Assembly: GCF_006483445.1 (NCBI RefSeq)
Contig: NZ_PPPT01000069.1
Span: 1 to 32,120, forward strand
Origin: Bradyrhizobium guangdongense
Lineage (GTDB): Bacteria > Pseudomonadota > Alphaproteobacteria > Rhizobiales > Xanthobacteraceae
Direction of reading: 5' to 3'
Length of the DNA: 32,120 nucleotides
Shown here: positions 15,501 to 22,216 of the stretch, piece by piece
Position numbering within the stretch: position 1 is the first letter of the stretch
How the letters are laid out: the number at the start of each line of letters is the position of its first letter
The notes under the pieces: model-generated
Database searches by the model: none
Told to the model about the DNA's origin: nothing
Seen by the model: the letters and a program-made list of their open reading frames with translations, nothing else
Made by a program: the position numbers and the translations under genes

Positions 15501-17926
15501 CCGCCCGCAAGGGTCAGACTGCCGGCATTGGTCAGCACGCTGGTATCGAGGATCTCGGCCTTGCCGCCGACGGTGATGGTACCCGTCACGGTGTTGGTCA
15601 GGATCGAATCGGCACTCATGTTGAGCGCGCCTGCGATCGTCAGCGAGCTCTTGTTGATCACCTCCGGCGGGGGCCCACCGAAATCGTTCATGGTCAGCGA
15701 CTTCGCGAACGCCGCCTCGTCGATCGTGACCGGATAGGACGGGGTGAGGCCGTGCAACTGGTCGGTGATGACGATGACGTCGTCATCGATCGTCGGCACG
15801 GTGCCGGTCTCCCAGTTCAGGGCGTCCTTCCAGAAGCCGCCGGGAGGCGAGCCGGCCTGCGTGGTCGCGATCCACACCACCGCCGGGGCATCGGTGCCCG
15901 TGATCGTGACGATGATGGTCTGCGTCGAGGTCGCGCCTTGCGAATCCGTCAGCGTGACCGTGTAGGTCAGCGTCAGAACCTCGTTCTTCGGAATGAAGTC
16001 GGCGAGATAGACCGGAAGATCGGCCAGCGTCCAATTGATGGTGCCGGTGCCGCTGCCGGTGCTGTCGTGATTGCCGGCGATCGCCACCGAAAGCGCGTTC
16101 TGGAAGAGCGTGAGCGGCAACGGCGGCACGGTGCCGCCCGGCAGGGTCGCGCTGGTCAGCTTGACCGAAACGGTGTGGGAGTCTGTGAGGTCGACGTCGG
16201 TGAAGGTCAGCGTGCCCGAGGTCGGAACGCTTGATGTCAATGGGCCGCCCGGCACGCTGGTGCCGCCGGCAAAGGTGATGGTCGGCACGCTGGTGGTGAT
16301 CGCCGGCTTGTCGTTGGTGCCTGTGATCGTGATCGTGATCGGGATGAAGGCGGTTTCGTTGTTGTCGGCAAAATTGTTGTCGACGCGGATCATGTAGGTC
16401 AGCGTCAGCACTTCGCCGGCGGCGAGGAAGTCGAACGCGCTGTCAGGAACGCTGTAGCTCCACTGCGCCGAGCCGTTGTTGGTGTTGCCGGGGTCGGGCG
16501 TAACGGTGATCTTGATTTCGGTCGCGGCGACGTCGGCCTGCTGCAGGTTCGACAGTCCGCCGGTCACGTTCTGATGATTGGCGTTCTGATAGGTGAAGGA
16601 CTGGAAGTCGATCTTCACCGTCGGCTTGTCGCCGAGATTGAAGTCGAGGAAGTTGACCCGGCCGCCGACGCTGTCCGGATCGGCGCCGCCGGTCTTGTTG
16701 GTCAGTTCGGTCAGCGTGTAAGCGGTCCTGGGCTGACCGCTGCTGTCGACCACGACCGCGTTCGGCGCGCCGGGGATGCGGGTGTTGGTCGTCGGCTTAT
16801 CGGGGGTCCCCGGCGCTGGTGCGCCGTTGTTCGTGACGCTATTCACGAAGGTCACGACCGCGGCGAAGCCGTTCACCTTGAACAGCAACCCGTTGCTGTC
16901 AGGCGTGATCGTGTCGGTGAAGTTCGTGGTCAGCTTGGTATTGTTATTGGTGTTGTCCGTGAACTTCAGCGTGAACACGTCGCTGATCAGCTTCTGGACT
17001 TCCGGGGACAACAGCGCGTTGCTGACGGTGACGTTGCCGCCGCTGATCTGGATCATCTGCCCCGCCTGATTGACGGTGGCGATCGGCAGCAGCGTGGTCT
17101 TGTCGAACAGTATGTAGGAGCCAGTGGTGCCGTCCGGCTCGACCAGCACCTGGAAGCTCGCCCGCGGCTCCGGCTGCGGTTGCGGATTGTCGATCGTCGG
17201 CACCGGGATGAAGAACTCGATCTGCGACAGCACGGCGGTGCCGCGGATGCCCATGGTGGCAACCGGTGTGTCGATCTTCATGTCGCCGTGCTTGGCGGTT
17301 TCGCCGGCGACGAAGCTGATCGTGCCCGCGACCAGGCTGAGCAGCGAGGAATTGTTGGACCCGTTGGGGTCGTAGACCATCTCGTTCAGCACCATCCGCG
17401 CATTGGCGGACAGGCCGAACACGGTACCGTCGATGAAGGTGATGCCGAGCGTGGAATCCGAGCCGGTCGAGACGACGTCGCCCTTTTCGACGTTGTCGCC
17501 GTTGTTCAGGATGATCGAGACGCCGTTGCGGACGGCGGTCGCGTTGCCGGCGAGCTTGGTGATGTGGCCGATGACCTGCGCCGCAGCGGCGCCAGGGGCG
17601 GCCTGGGCATATTGGACGTGGCCGGTCAGCGCATTGACGAGGTCGCCGGTCAGATGGGCGCCGTCGGGCGAAGCGATGGGCGCGCGCGTCTGCCCCTTGA
17701 AATAATCGTGAATGACGTAGTCCTGGCCGTCGTGGGACAGCACCAGGTCGACGCCGGCGCGCTTGAAGTCGCCGTGGAACAGCAGGTTGGGATCGGGAAC
17801 GACGAAGGCACCCGCCGGGACGCCGTGGCCCTTGGCGGTGAACGAATCGATATGATGGGAGGCTGGGGACTGAAGACCCTGGCCATCCAACGAAAGCGCG
17901 GCGTCAAACTTGCCAGCGTAATTCAA
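9518..17926 (-). CDS. Giant FecR/VCBS/beta-helix RTX-like surface protein, putative type I secreted adhesin
   Basis: The 2802-aa protein has no Cys that I can see and no Sec signal peptide. Order: a BapA-prefix-like N-terminus (about 45-110, HDGQDYVIHDYFKG); a FecR domain (about 118-230, with DTPVATMGIRGT); two VCBS-type domains (about 440-675); a NWETGTVP segment near 710; and a long Thr/Asn/Gly-rich beta-helix-like region (about 715-2050) with tandem repeats at 915-1401. Then come an RTX-like block (about 2060-2130, DKIDLTSIKYD), two more VCBS domains (about 2140-2370), further cadherin-like modules and an RTX-like C-terminus (2680-2802: GTDGKDVIF, LTGGAAKDQFVF, DFEIGVDKIDLRQF). That end is typical of type I secretion substrates. 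Likely role: cell-surface adhesion or biofilm formation. The only start in frame before a stop at 17945 is a TTG at 17924-17926 with a weak ribosome site, so the start is uncertain. A LapG-like protease gene is divergent. Confidence 0.9.
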   Translation of the reverse strand: MNYAGKFDAALSLDGQGLQSPASHHIDSFTAKGHGVPAGAFVVPDPNLLFHGDFKRAGVDLVLSHDGQDYVIHDYFKGQTRAPIASPDGAHLTGDLVNALTGHVQYAQAAPGAAAAQVIGHITKLAGNATAVRNGVSIILNNGDNVEKGDVVSTGSDSTLGITFIDGTVFGLSANARMVLNEMVYDPNGSNNSSLLSLVAGTISFVAGETAKHGDMKIDTPVATMGIRGTAVLSQIEFFIPVPTIDNPQPQPEPRASFQVLVEPDGTTGSYILFDKTTLLPIATVNQAGQMIQISGGNVTVSNALLSPEVQKLISDVFTLKFTDNTNNNTKLTTNFTDTITPDSNGLLFKVNGFAAVVTFVNSVTNNGAPAPGTPDKPTTNTRIPGAPNAVVVDSSGQPRTAYTLTELTNKTGGADPDSVGGRVNFLDFNLGDKPTVKIDFQSFTYQNANHQNVTGGLSNLQQADVAATEIKITVTPDPGNTNNGSAQWSYSVPDSAFDFLAAGEVLTLTYMIRVDNNFADNNETAFIPITITITGTNDKPAITTSVPTITFAGGTSVPGGPLTSSVPTSGTLTFTDVDLTDSHTVSVKLTSATLPGGTVPPLPLTLFQNALSVAIAGNHDSTGSGTGTINWTLADLPVYLADFIPKNEVLTLTYTVTLTDSQGATSTQTIIVTITGTDAPAVVWIATTQAGSPPGGFWKDALNWETGTVPTIDDDVIVITDQLHGLTPSYPVTIDEAAFAKSLTMNDFGGPPPEVINKSSLTIAGALNMSADSILTNTVTGTITVGGKAEILDTSVLTNAGSLTLAGGGDFGSQTTITNSGTLDLSGGTLNLLGTITNTGGTFEVDSGATLALNNGTIDGGTVTIEGTLELDGSSVIKNGTLGNTGAVDVNGTAEFDNETVDNAGGTITIAAAGALVLNGTTVTGGTVTDNGSIHVTGNSAISGAAVTGGGITVDAARTLTLNDTSVTNSAITDNGTVKIDASKTLTLSGTTITGGTVTDNGTIHVTGNSAINSAAVTGGGITVDAIKTLTLNDTTVTSSAITDNGTVKVDASKTLKLNGVTLTGGAVNNLGTVEVTGDSSIVNDAFANTQLTIDATNTLTLNGTTVTGGTVTDNGSIHVTGNSAINGAAVTGGGITVDATKTLTLDDTSITNSAIADNGTVKVDAAKTLSLDGVTLTGGAVNNLGTVEVTGDSSIVNDAFANTQLTIDATKTLTLNGTTVTGGTVTDNGSIHVTGNSAINGAAVTGGGITVDATKTLTLDDTSITNSAITDNGTVKVDAAKTLSLDGVTLTGGAVNNLGTVEITGDSSIVNDAFANTQLTIDATKTLTLNGTTVTGGTVTDNGSIHVTGNSAINGASVTGGGITVDATKTLTLNDTTVSSASITDNGTVKVDALKTLNISGVGITGGALNVSGTLRSSGTSSTTNTAITNNGLIEAIAGLLTLSATTSAAIANSGTLRANGGELDINGQAVTNTGTLAAINDSTLKLISTTVTNTVGTVSVESGSTLDLAGATIAGGTLTIAGTLESTGTSAINDADITNTGTITVTSGTLTIDPPVVHTITNQNVIQADGGTLDIIGDLIINTATLQAIDGGTLKLTNVTVTNSGGTVSTDGTSKLYLTDVTINDGTLSNAGNLYGVSGTNTITAAVTNTGTIEVQGGTLDLAGGLTGAGTLIIDDGATLALGGADAQTVTFAGGADTLQLNKGSGFTGTIAGEASTGGTFTVTGNGDITSTTGDALDFTASGGVTGNAADIVLTPTGVLTGAANGIVVTQNGVGDISLTTGGAVTGLSGDGIVLQHVATGAGDVTATIGASVSGAIGLDVLANGTGDVSITNNGIITGTTGVGIQIVQDGASAVGSTHITNTGSVVGADGEAAISIQENTTGTATIDNSGTIGPDDAGTVTSTTVAIVETGGAVTINNSGAINGNISVATATFNNEAGGTWTVSGTSVFGTLSTIDNAGTIDLLNGAAISSADGLTFGITNSNVIDSWGTTSITGTITNTGTIEVNSGTLTLFGSLSGTGSVTLDADATLKLEGTVTQTVTFSGGNAELEIGTDTFGGTIAGLSATDKIDLTSIKYDIGTTATYDAGKGELTVSDAYGHSIVLKLDGDYSGAHFAGSDDGSGNTLITLNAADDAPAFAAAETSQSTSFAERENVTGSGDTDPVPDATGTIHFTDIDLTDRPTAAVTGNVVTWTAADHSTDLSGSLTSGQIDAIVQALTLQQGGNANNGAIGWTYSIADGALDFLGEDQTVTLVSTVTLDDGQGGTDTAHVTVTITGKNDAPVISVASGDSTGETKSETDGGQTAHGTLTLSDADVTDHVAVSLDHLDVYLDGVLQTDAVGGIAHNTLATYLTLPTGDVLDGTATHTQFAWDFSSNGEAFDFLAAGQTLSLQYTLLPGDGHAATGTGGQVVTIAISGANDAPTLDSATLASVAGNESDPAGSTISDLFAGKFHDDDAGASLKAIAVTADAATAAQGVWQYEVAGSSAWIDIGSVGDDHALVLSPETLIRFVPADGFTGTPGALGVHALDNTYAGSITGASPATIDLTSTGTGGTTPVSDTVASIGTDVTAPAGGPVIDTESFLVSHITENNTDIITDLKVVDTDAGASTDTFTVSAITAHDPDSVVYQSPSSGTLDQINLGFESGITYDPGQSPPDTDQITLTVTDSAGRFDTVHFIFNEAAEGQGLTLQGTDGKDVIFATDTGDTLTGGAAKDQFVFAPGSPLIAIEHTVADFEIGVDKIDLRQFTGVDFWTDVNKTQVGDDTLLTVQDHDTILLKNVLVGNLTAGDFIVTNHGGGFA
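13722..15182 (-). repeat. Nested 210/342-bp tandem coding repeats inside the giant gene
   Basis: Five copies of a 44-aa unit A (begins NGTTVTGGTVTDNG) recur with anchor positions near 15095, 14885, 14543, 14201 and 13859. Spacings are 210, 342, 342 and 342 bp. Each A is followed by a 26-aa unit B (DDTSITNSAITDNG...). Three times a 44-aa unit C (DGVTLTGGAVNNLG...) follows B. The order is A-B, A-B-C, A-B-C, A-B-C, A-B. The 342-bp copies share long identical DNA stretches, third codon positions included, which points to recent duplication or gene conversion. Confidence 0.9.
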
Positions 17927-18161
17927 CGGGGCACCGCAAAAGGGTTAATTTTTAAATAAGTATCGACGGCCTAAGCTTGCATATCATTAGCAAGTCATTA
18001 GTGAAACCATCTATTGCTTGAAAGAATAGGCGCGACAAAGCGCTTCGGCAGCATGAACGGCCGAATCATAAAAGTAAAAGTGATGTATTTCCTCGAATAG
18101 ATCGAGGAGATTTCCCGCTCATCCCGGCTCATTTCCAATCGTCCTAAGTATAATGACATTC

Positions 18162-18179
18162 GTATTCACCAGCGAATAC
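18162..18179. promoter_or_regulatory. Inverted repeat GTATTC-N6-GAATAC, candidate operator
   Basis: A perfect 6-bp dyad with a 6-bp spacer (ACCAGC) in the adhesin/protease intergenic region, about 236 bp from the adhesin start. The geometry fits a helix-turn-helix dimer. It could be chance, as the arms are short. Confidence 0.3.
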
Positions 18180-18369
18180 TTGTGTCATCTGTCCTACATA
18201 GTGCCCTGCAACATACTGCGGCAAATACGGAGCTATAACTGTGACCTGGCTAACAGAACTGACGAAATCGCCGGTCATTAGCCATAAGGTGGGGAACCGG
18301 CACCGGTCACAACCAGAACTCGCAATTGGCTCCATTTCGCGGCGGCGAGCCCTGACCTAGCCGCCGATT

Positions 18370-18383
18370 CGTAAAATTTTACG
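18370..18383. promoter_or_regulatory. 14-bp perfect palindrome CGTAAAATTTTACG, candidate operator
   Basis: A perfect dyad, AT-rich within a GC-rich stretch, about 160 bp upstream of the LapG-like protease start. Candidate binding site for a dimeric regulator of the protease or adhesin gene. Confidence 0.4.
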
Positions 18384-18541
18384 CAAACCGGCGAGACTGG
18401 TTTCAGGCTGTTCTCCGGTTTCGGCGCCCCAGCCGGGCGCGTTAAGCAGAACAAAACGGCCCGCCCCGCACTATCTCCACACAGAAACAAGCCGGCACGT
18501 TCGGATCGGGGGATCTGACGATGCCGGACAGGGGATGTCAG

Positions 18542-19300
18542 ATGGAGTCCGTTGCCACATCGCGCGCCTGGCGCGCAGTTCTCGTCCTGTGCGCCTTGAT
18601 CCTCGCAGGCTCAGCCGCCGAGCTTCGCGCCGGCACGCTGCTGTCGCCTGGACCCGCCGCACTGGTGCGCAAATCCGGTGAGCCGTTCGGCCTGTTCGCC
18701 TTTGCCATCTCGGATGGTGGTCTCAGGCAGAAATGGTTCGGCATGAAGCAGAAGCTCGACGACGAGATGGTGCAGCTCGCACTGTGCGATGGCGACCGCG
18801 ACAACTGCGTCTCGCCCGCCGCCCTCAAGCTGCTCGCCATCGTCGATCAGGCAAGGACCCGCGAGGGCCGCGCGCGGCTCGGCGAGACCAACCGCGCCAT
18901 CAACCTCGCGATCCGGCCGGTCAGCGACGGCGCCGACGATGTCTGGAGCCCGCCGCTTGCGACCTTCGCCCGCGGCGCCGGCGACTGCGAGGATTATGCG
19001 ATCGCAAAGATGGCCGCGCTGCGCCTGGCGGGCGTCGCGCCCGAGGATCTGCGTATCGTCGTCGTGCGCGACACCCAAGCCGGCGAAGAGCATGCGGTTG
19101 CCGCAGCAAGGCTTGACGGTCACTGGCTGATGCTGGACAACCGGCGGATGGCGATGGTCGAGGACGAGAACGCCCGCACCTATCGGCCGCTGTTCGTGCT
19201 CTATCAGGCCGCCGTCATGAAATATGTCGACGAGCCCGTGTTCGCCGCGAAGCCGGACAATGCCCGCACCGCGCTCATCGCCGCCAACGAGGCGCAGTAA
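18542..19300 (+). CDS. LapG-type periplasmic cysteine protease (BTLCP, transglutaminase-like)
   Basis: Bacterial transglutaminase-like cysteine proteinase family (PF06035), 252 aa, the family of LapG, which in Pseudomonas trims the N-terminus of the LapA adhesin and releases it from the cell. A signal peptide is seen at residues 1-30 (AVLVLCALILAGSAAELRA). The catalytic triad is intact: Cys149 in GDCEDYAIAK, His184 in EEHAVAAA and Asp199 in LMLDN. The Asp and Glu on either side of the Cys match the calcium ligands known in LapG. The ATG at 18542 (AGGGGA upstream) was preferred to 18521, which adds seven residues before the signal peptide. It is divergent from the giant adhesin gene, its likely substrate. 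No LapD regulator is present nearby. Confidence 0.88.
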   Translation: MESVATSRAWRAVLVLCALILAGSAAELRAGTLLSPGPAALVRKSGEPFGLFAFAISDGGLRQKWFGMKQKLDDEMVQLALCDGDRDNCVSPAALKLLAIVDQARTREGRARLGETNRAINLAIRPVSDGADDVWSPPLATFARGAGDCEDYAIAKMAALRLAGVAPEDLRIVVVRDTQAGEEHAVAAARLDGHWLMLDNRRMAMVEDENARTYRPLFVLYQAAVMKYVDEPVFAAKPDNARTALIAANEAQ

Positions 19301-19315
19301 GGTCTCACGGAAGTT

Positions 19316-19409
19316 CGTAGCCCGGATGGAGTGTCAACGTAATCCGGGTCACCGTCTCCGCAAGCGCCGCGCCGTTCCCGGATTTCGCTCCCGCTCCATC
19401 CGGGCTACG
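19316..19409. repeat. Palindromic intergenic element, CGTAGCCCGGATGGAG family
   Basis: Perfect 16-bp inverted arms, CGTAGCCCGGATGGAG (19316-19331) and its complement (19394-19409), with inner AATCCGGGT / CCCGGATTTCG partly complementary. It lies 16 bp after the protease stop and before the next gene, so it could end or attenuate the protease transcript. Confidence 0.85.
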
Positions 19410-19487
19410 ACCGAGACGGCATAACCCCTTTCCTTCGCGCCGTCCGGGAAGATAGCATGGCCACAACCATGCCCGGGGGCGAGTGGA

Positions 19488-20618
19488 ATGCGGTCGATCC
19501 TGCTGTCTGTGCTTGCGCTGTTGGTGTTGGCGGCCGCGCCAGCTTTTGCCCAATCCGGCACTTCCAACCGCTCCATCGCCGAGAAGCTGCCGCTCTATGC
19601 CAAGAACAATTGCGAGCGGCAGCGCGATCCCGCCAGCCAATTATTTTGCGGCGACGGCGAGCTTGCGGCTGCAAGCGAGACGCTCGGCGCTGCCATCCAG
19701 GAGCGGCTCGCCCGCCTGCCCGATCCCCTGCCCGCGATTCAGGAGAACGCGATCTGGCTGCGGCAGCGCAATCTCGGCTGCGGCATTTTTGGCGGCACCG
19801 ACAAGGTCACCTATGACGAGGTCGATGCCGTCAAGGCCTGCCTGCTGAAGGTCACGCTCGAGCGCGCCGCGATCCTGCGCGATCCCAATTTCGACTGCCT
19901 GGCGGCGAGCACGGCGGCCGGCGCGCTGATCTGTGGCGACCCGTCGCTGGCGATCGCCGAGACCGAGCTGAACGGCATGGTTCACGACCTCATCGCAAAA
20001 CTCAATCCGACCGAGGCGCGCTTTGCCTTCGCCGAATACGGCCGGTGGACGCGCGAACGCGACCGGCAATGCAATCTGGTCGGCAAGGACAACGTGCCGC
20101 TGGACGAGCTGGCATCGTCGGAACCTTGCCTGCAGGATTATCTCACCCGCAAGACCGCGGAGATGACGGCAGCCAAGGGCGATCCGAAAAAAGTGTTCGG
20201 CCGGCAGATCGCGGCGCGGCTGCCCAACACCGACGCCGTCGACTTCTGCGTCGCCCGGATTCACGCGGCCAATTCATGCGGCAATTTCGTCCGCATCAAC
20301 CGCGTCTTCGAGCTGGACACCGAAGTGGAGGCGCAGGATGCGCTCGTGACCGCCGAAATCGAGATGGTCGTGCTGTCGCCGTTTACGGCCTGCAGTCCCG
20401 TCGCATCCACCTGCACGGGGACCTGCTGGGATCTCAAAACGGGCAACGCGCAAGCAGCATCCGTCGCCAAGGAGCGTTCGTCCAAGGACAGTTTCAACGT
20501 GACGCGCAGGCTCAGGGTGCAGAAGGCTTTTGCCTTCCAGAAGGCGGCCGACGGCTGGCGCTGCAAGGAAGACGGGCTGGCGCCGATCGATTACGGCGTC
20601 ACGGCGGGAAGCCAGTAG
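19488..20618 (+). CDS. Exported protein with two LprI-like (DUF1311) modules
   Basis: A 376-aa predicted periplasmic protein with a signal peptide (MRSILLSVLALLVLAAAPAFA, residues 1-21). Start ATG 19488 has GGGGGCGAG upstream. Two Cys-containing modules resemble the lysozyme-inhibitor LprI family. The first is at about 42-105 (CERQRDPASQLFCGDGEL... ending in LGCG). The second is at about 143-205 (FDCLAAS...ALICGDPSLAIAETEL... ending RDRQCN). The C-terminal 150 residues have further Cys pairs (VDFCVARIHAANSCG, FTACSPVASTCTGTCW) and match nothing I recognise. It may bind a cell-envelope or host component; lysozyme inhibition is only a family-based guess. Same strand as the LapG-like gene, 187 bp downstream, with a repeat between them. 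Confidence 0.78.
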   Translation: MRSILLSVLALLVLAAAPAFAQSGTSNRSIAEKLPLYAKNNCERQRDPASQLFCGDGELAAASETLGAAIQERLARLPDPLPAIQENAIWLRQRNLGCGIFGGTDKVTYDEVDAVKACLLKVTLERAAILRDPNFDCLAASTAAGALICGDPSLAIAETELNGMVHDLIAKLNPTEARFAFAEYGRWTRERDRQCNLVGKDNVPLDELASSEPCLQDYLTRKTAEMTAAKGDPKKVFGRQIAARLPNTDAVDFCVARIHAANSCGNFVRINRVFELDTEVEAQDALVTAEIEMVVLSPFTACSPVASTCTGTCWDLKTGNAQAASVAKERSSKDSFNVTRRLRVQKAFAFQKAADGWRCKEDGLAPIDYGVTAGSQ

Positions 20619-20641
20619 ACTCTCTCCTCGCTAGGCTTCTT

Positions 20642-20840
20642 CCCTTCTCCCTTGTGGGAGAAGGTGGCATAGGCGGCCTCCGGCCGCCGTCCACCTAGAA
20701 CGCCGATGCTTCGCATCGGCTATGGCGCCGGATGAGGGGTTCTCTCCGCGAGCCCAACTCCCGAACGAGTTCGCGGAGGGAGACCCCTCACCCTTCTCGC
20801 CGCTACGCGGCGATCCACCCTCTCCCACAAGGGGAGAGGG
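20642..20840. repeat. Long palindromic intergenic element, CTTGTGGGAGAAGG family, copy 2
   Basis: Inverted arms at 20642-20666 and 20815-20840 match those of the copy at 2105-2263 closely. The interior is longer and contains additional small inverted repeats (GGCGGCCTCCGGCCGCC, GATGCTTCGCATC). It lies between two convergent genes (stops at 20618 and 20870) and may act as a two-way terminator. Confidence 0.85.
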
Positions 20841-20869
20841 TGCACCGTCAGCGTGGTGAGAGGTGAAGA

Positions 20870-22069
20870 TCAGAACATCAGATTGTCCTTCACCAGAACC
20901 CAGCGGCCGCCCTTGATCTGCTGCACCTGGGTGATGGTGTTGGCGAGATGGTTGGTTTTGGAGAACGTCGTCGGCGGCGAGTTGAAGATATCCATGAACT
21001 TGTCGCCGGACTCCAACGCTTCGAGCATCTTCTGCCCCGTCAGGTCCTTGCCCGCCTTCTGCGCATAGAAGGCGAAGGTCATGACTGCGTTGTAGCCGAT
21101 GATGGCCTGGGAGTTGGCGTCAGCGTTGAACATCTTCTTGTAGTTGACCAGCCAGTCCTTGACCTTGCCCTTGGCCGTATCGTCGTAAGGGATCTCGAAG
21201 GCACTCGCCGAATAGAGGCCTTCGACCACCTCCTTGCCGAGCAACGGCACTTCCATCACGTTGACCGGCGTCGCGCCGAGGAAGGTGACGTCCCAACCGA
21301 GCTTCTTGGCCTCGCTCATGGTCCCGATGGGCTCACGGAGGACCGCGCCGAGCACGACGAGGTCGCAGCCATCGGATTTCATCTTGGCGACCTGGGCGCT
21401 GAAGTCGGAGGCGCCGCGCTTGTAGGTCGTGATCGAGGCCGGCTGCACCTTCATGGCAGTGAGCTGCTGGTTGAAGCCGTCGAGCACGTTTTTGCCGTAC
21501 TCGTCATCCTGGTGCATGATGCAGGGCTTCTTGAAGCCCTTCCACTCCATCATGTATTTGAGCGCGGCGCGCGTGCTCTCGACGTAAGGCAGCAGGTTGT
21601 TGAACTTCAGGCGCTCCTGCGGCTTGGCCGGATCGAACTTGAAGGTGAATTCGGCCGCGGTCAGCGGGAAGAGCTGCAGTACCCCCGCGTCGAGCAGGAT
21701 GTCCTGCGCGGCGAGCACGGTCGGCGATCCCATCGGCCCGACCATCGCGAAAATCTTGTCGCGCTCGATCAGCTTTTGCGACGCCAGCACGGCCTTCTTC
21801 GGATCGTAGCCGCTGTCCTCGACGACCAGCTTTATCTTGCGGCCGTTGATGCCGCCGGCGGCATTGACCTCCTCGACCGCCATCTTCATGCCGTTGGACA
21901 CGGGCACGCCCCAGCCCTTGATCGGACCCGACAGATCCTGATGGGTGCCGATGACGATCTCGGTCGCCGAGATGCCTTCATTGGTGACCTTGGTCTGCGC
22001 CGCAGCCGGCAGATGCGTGAGCACCACCGCGCCCACCGCAAGGCCGACTGCCCTGAACGATTTCGACAT
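20870..22069 (-). CDS. Liv-type ABC transporter substrate-binding protein (Peripla_BP_6)
   Basis: Periplasmic receptor of the adjacent HAAT-type importer, 399 aa, the usual length. Signal peptide residues 1-24 (VGLAVGAVVLTHLPAAA). The mature protein starts with the family pattern IVIGTHQDLSGPIKGWG, followed by VEEVNAAGGINGRKIKLVVED. Start ATG 22067-22069 with GAGGAG upstream. It is the last gene of the minus-strand liv operon, 147 bp after the acyl-CoA ligase gene. Because the operon carries a ligase, the ligand may be a carboxylic acid such as an aromatic or fatty acid rather than a branched-chain amino acid; this is inference. Confidence 0.92.
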   Translation of the reverse strand: MSKSFRAVGLAVGAVVLTHLPAAAQTKVTNEGISATEIVIGTHQDLSGPIKGWGVPVSNGMKMAVEEVNAAGGINGRKIKLVVEDSGYDPKKAVLASQKLIERDKIFAMVGPMGSPTVLAAQDILLDAGVLQLFPLTAAEFTFKFDPAKPQERLKFNNLLPYVESTRAALKYMMEWKGFKKPCIMHQDDEYGKNVLDGFNQQLTAMKVQPASITTYKRGASDFSAQVAKMKSDGCDLVVLGAVLREPIGTMSEAKKLGWDVTFLGATPVNVMEVPLLGKEVVEGLYSASAFEIPYDDTAKGKVKDWLVNYKKMFNADANSQAIIGYNAVMTFAFYAQKAGKDLTGQKMLEALESGDKFMDIFNSPPTTFSKTNHLANTITQVQQIKGGRWVLVKDNLMF

Positions 22070-22216
22070 TGACGTCTCCTCTCCCTGGCCCGTGTTACGC
22101 GAAGGGCGTGGCCATCGCTCCTTCGCTGTCTCTCAGCCTCTTGTTACGCATGGCCCTTGTCGGAACACCGGTTCCCACGTTGCGCGAACGCGGTCCTACG
22201 GATCCGGGCCATGCGG

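Larger units (their letters stand above)
17927..18541. promoter_or_regulatory. Relatively AT-rich divergent intergenic region between the adhesin and the LapG-like protease
   Basis: About 615 bp with no credible gene; short frames within it have poor codon use. The first 300 bp past the adhesin start are visibly richer in A and T than the rest of the window (for example TTAATTTTTAAATAAG at 17945-17960). It must hold the promoters of both the adhesin gene and the protease gene. Two symmetric sites (18162-18179 and 18370-18383) are listed separately. Confidence 0.55.

Noticed and set aside
10715..16234. Several long plus-strand open frames opposite the adhesin gene, including repetitive ones around 13.0-15.7 kb
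   Set aside because: They mirror the 342-bp coding repeats of the minus-strand gene, whose in-frame repeats keep the antisense frames open. The VCBS, FecR and RTX domains are all on the minus strand.
18144..18490. Short minus-strand frames in the adhesin/protease intergenic region
   Set aside because: They are 63-70 aa, with no ribosome site, no domain and poor codon use.
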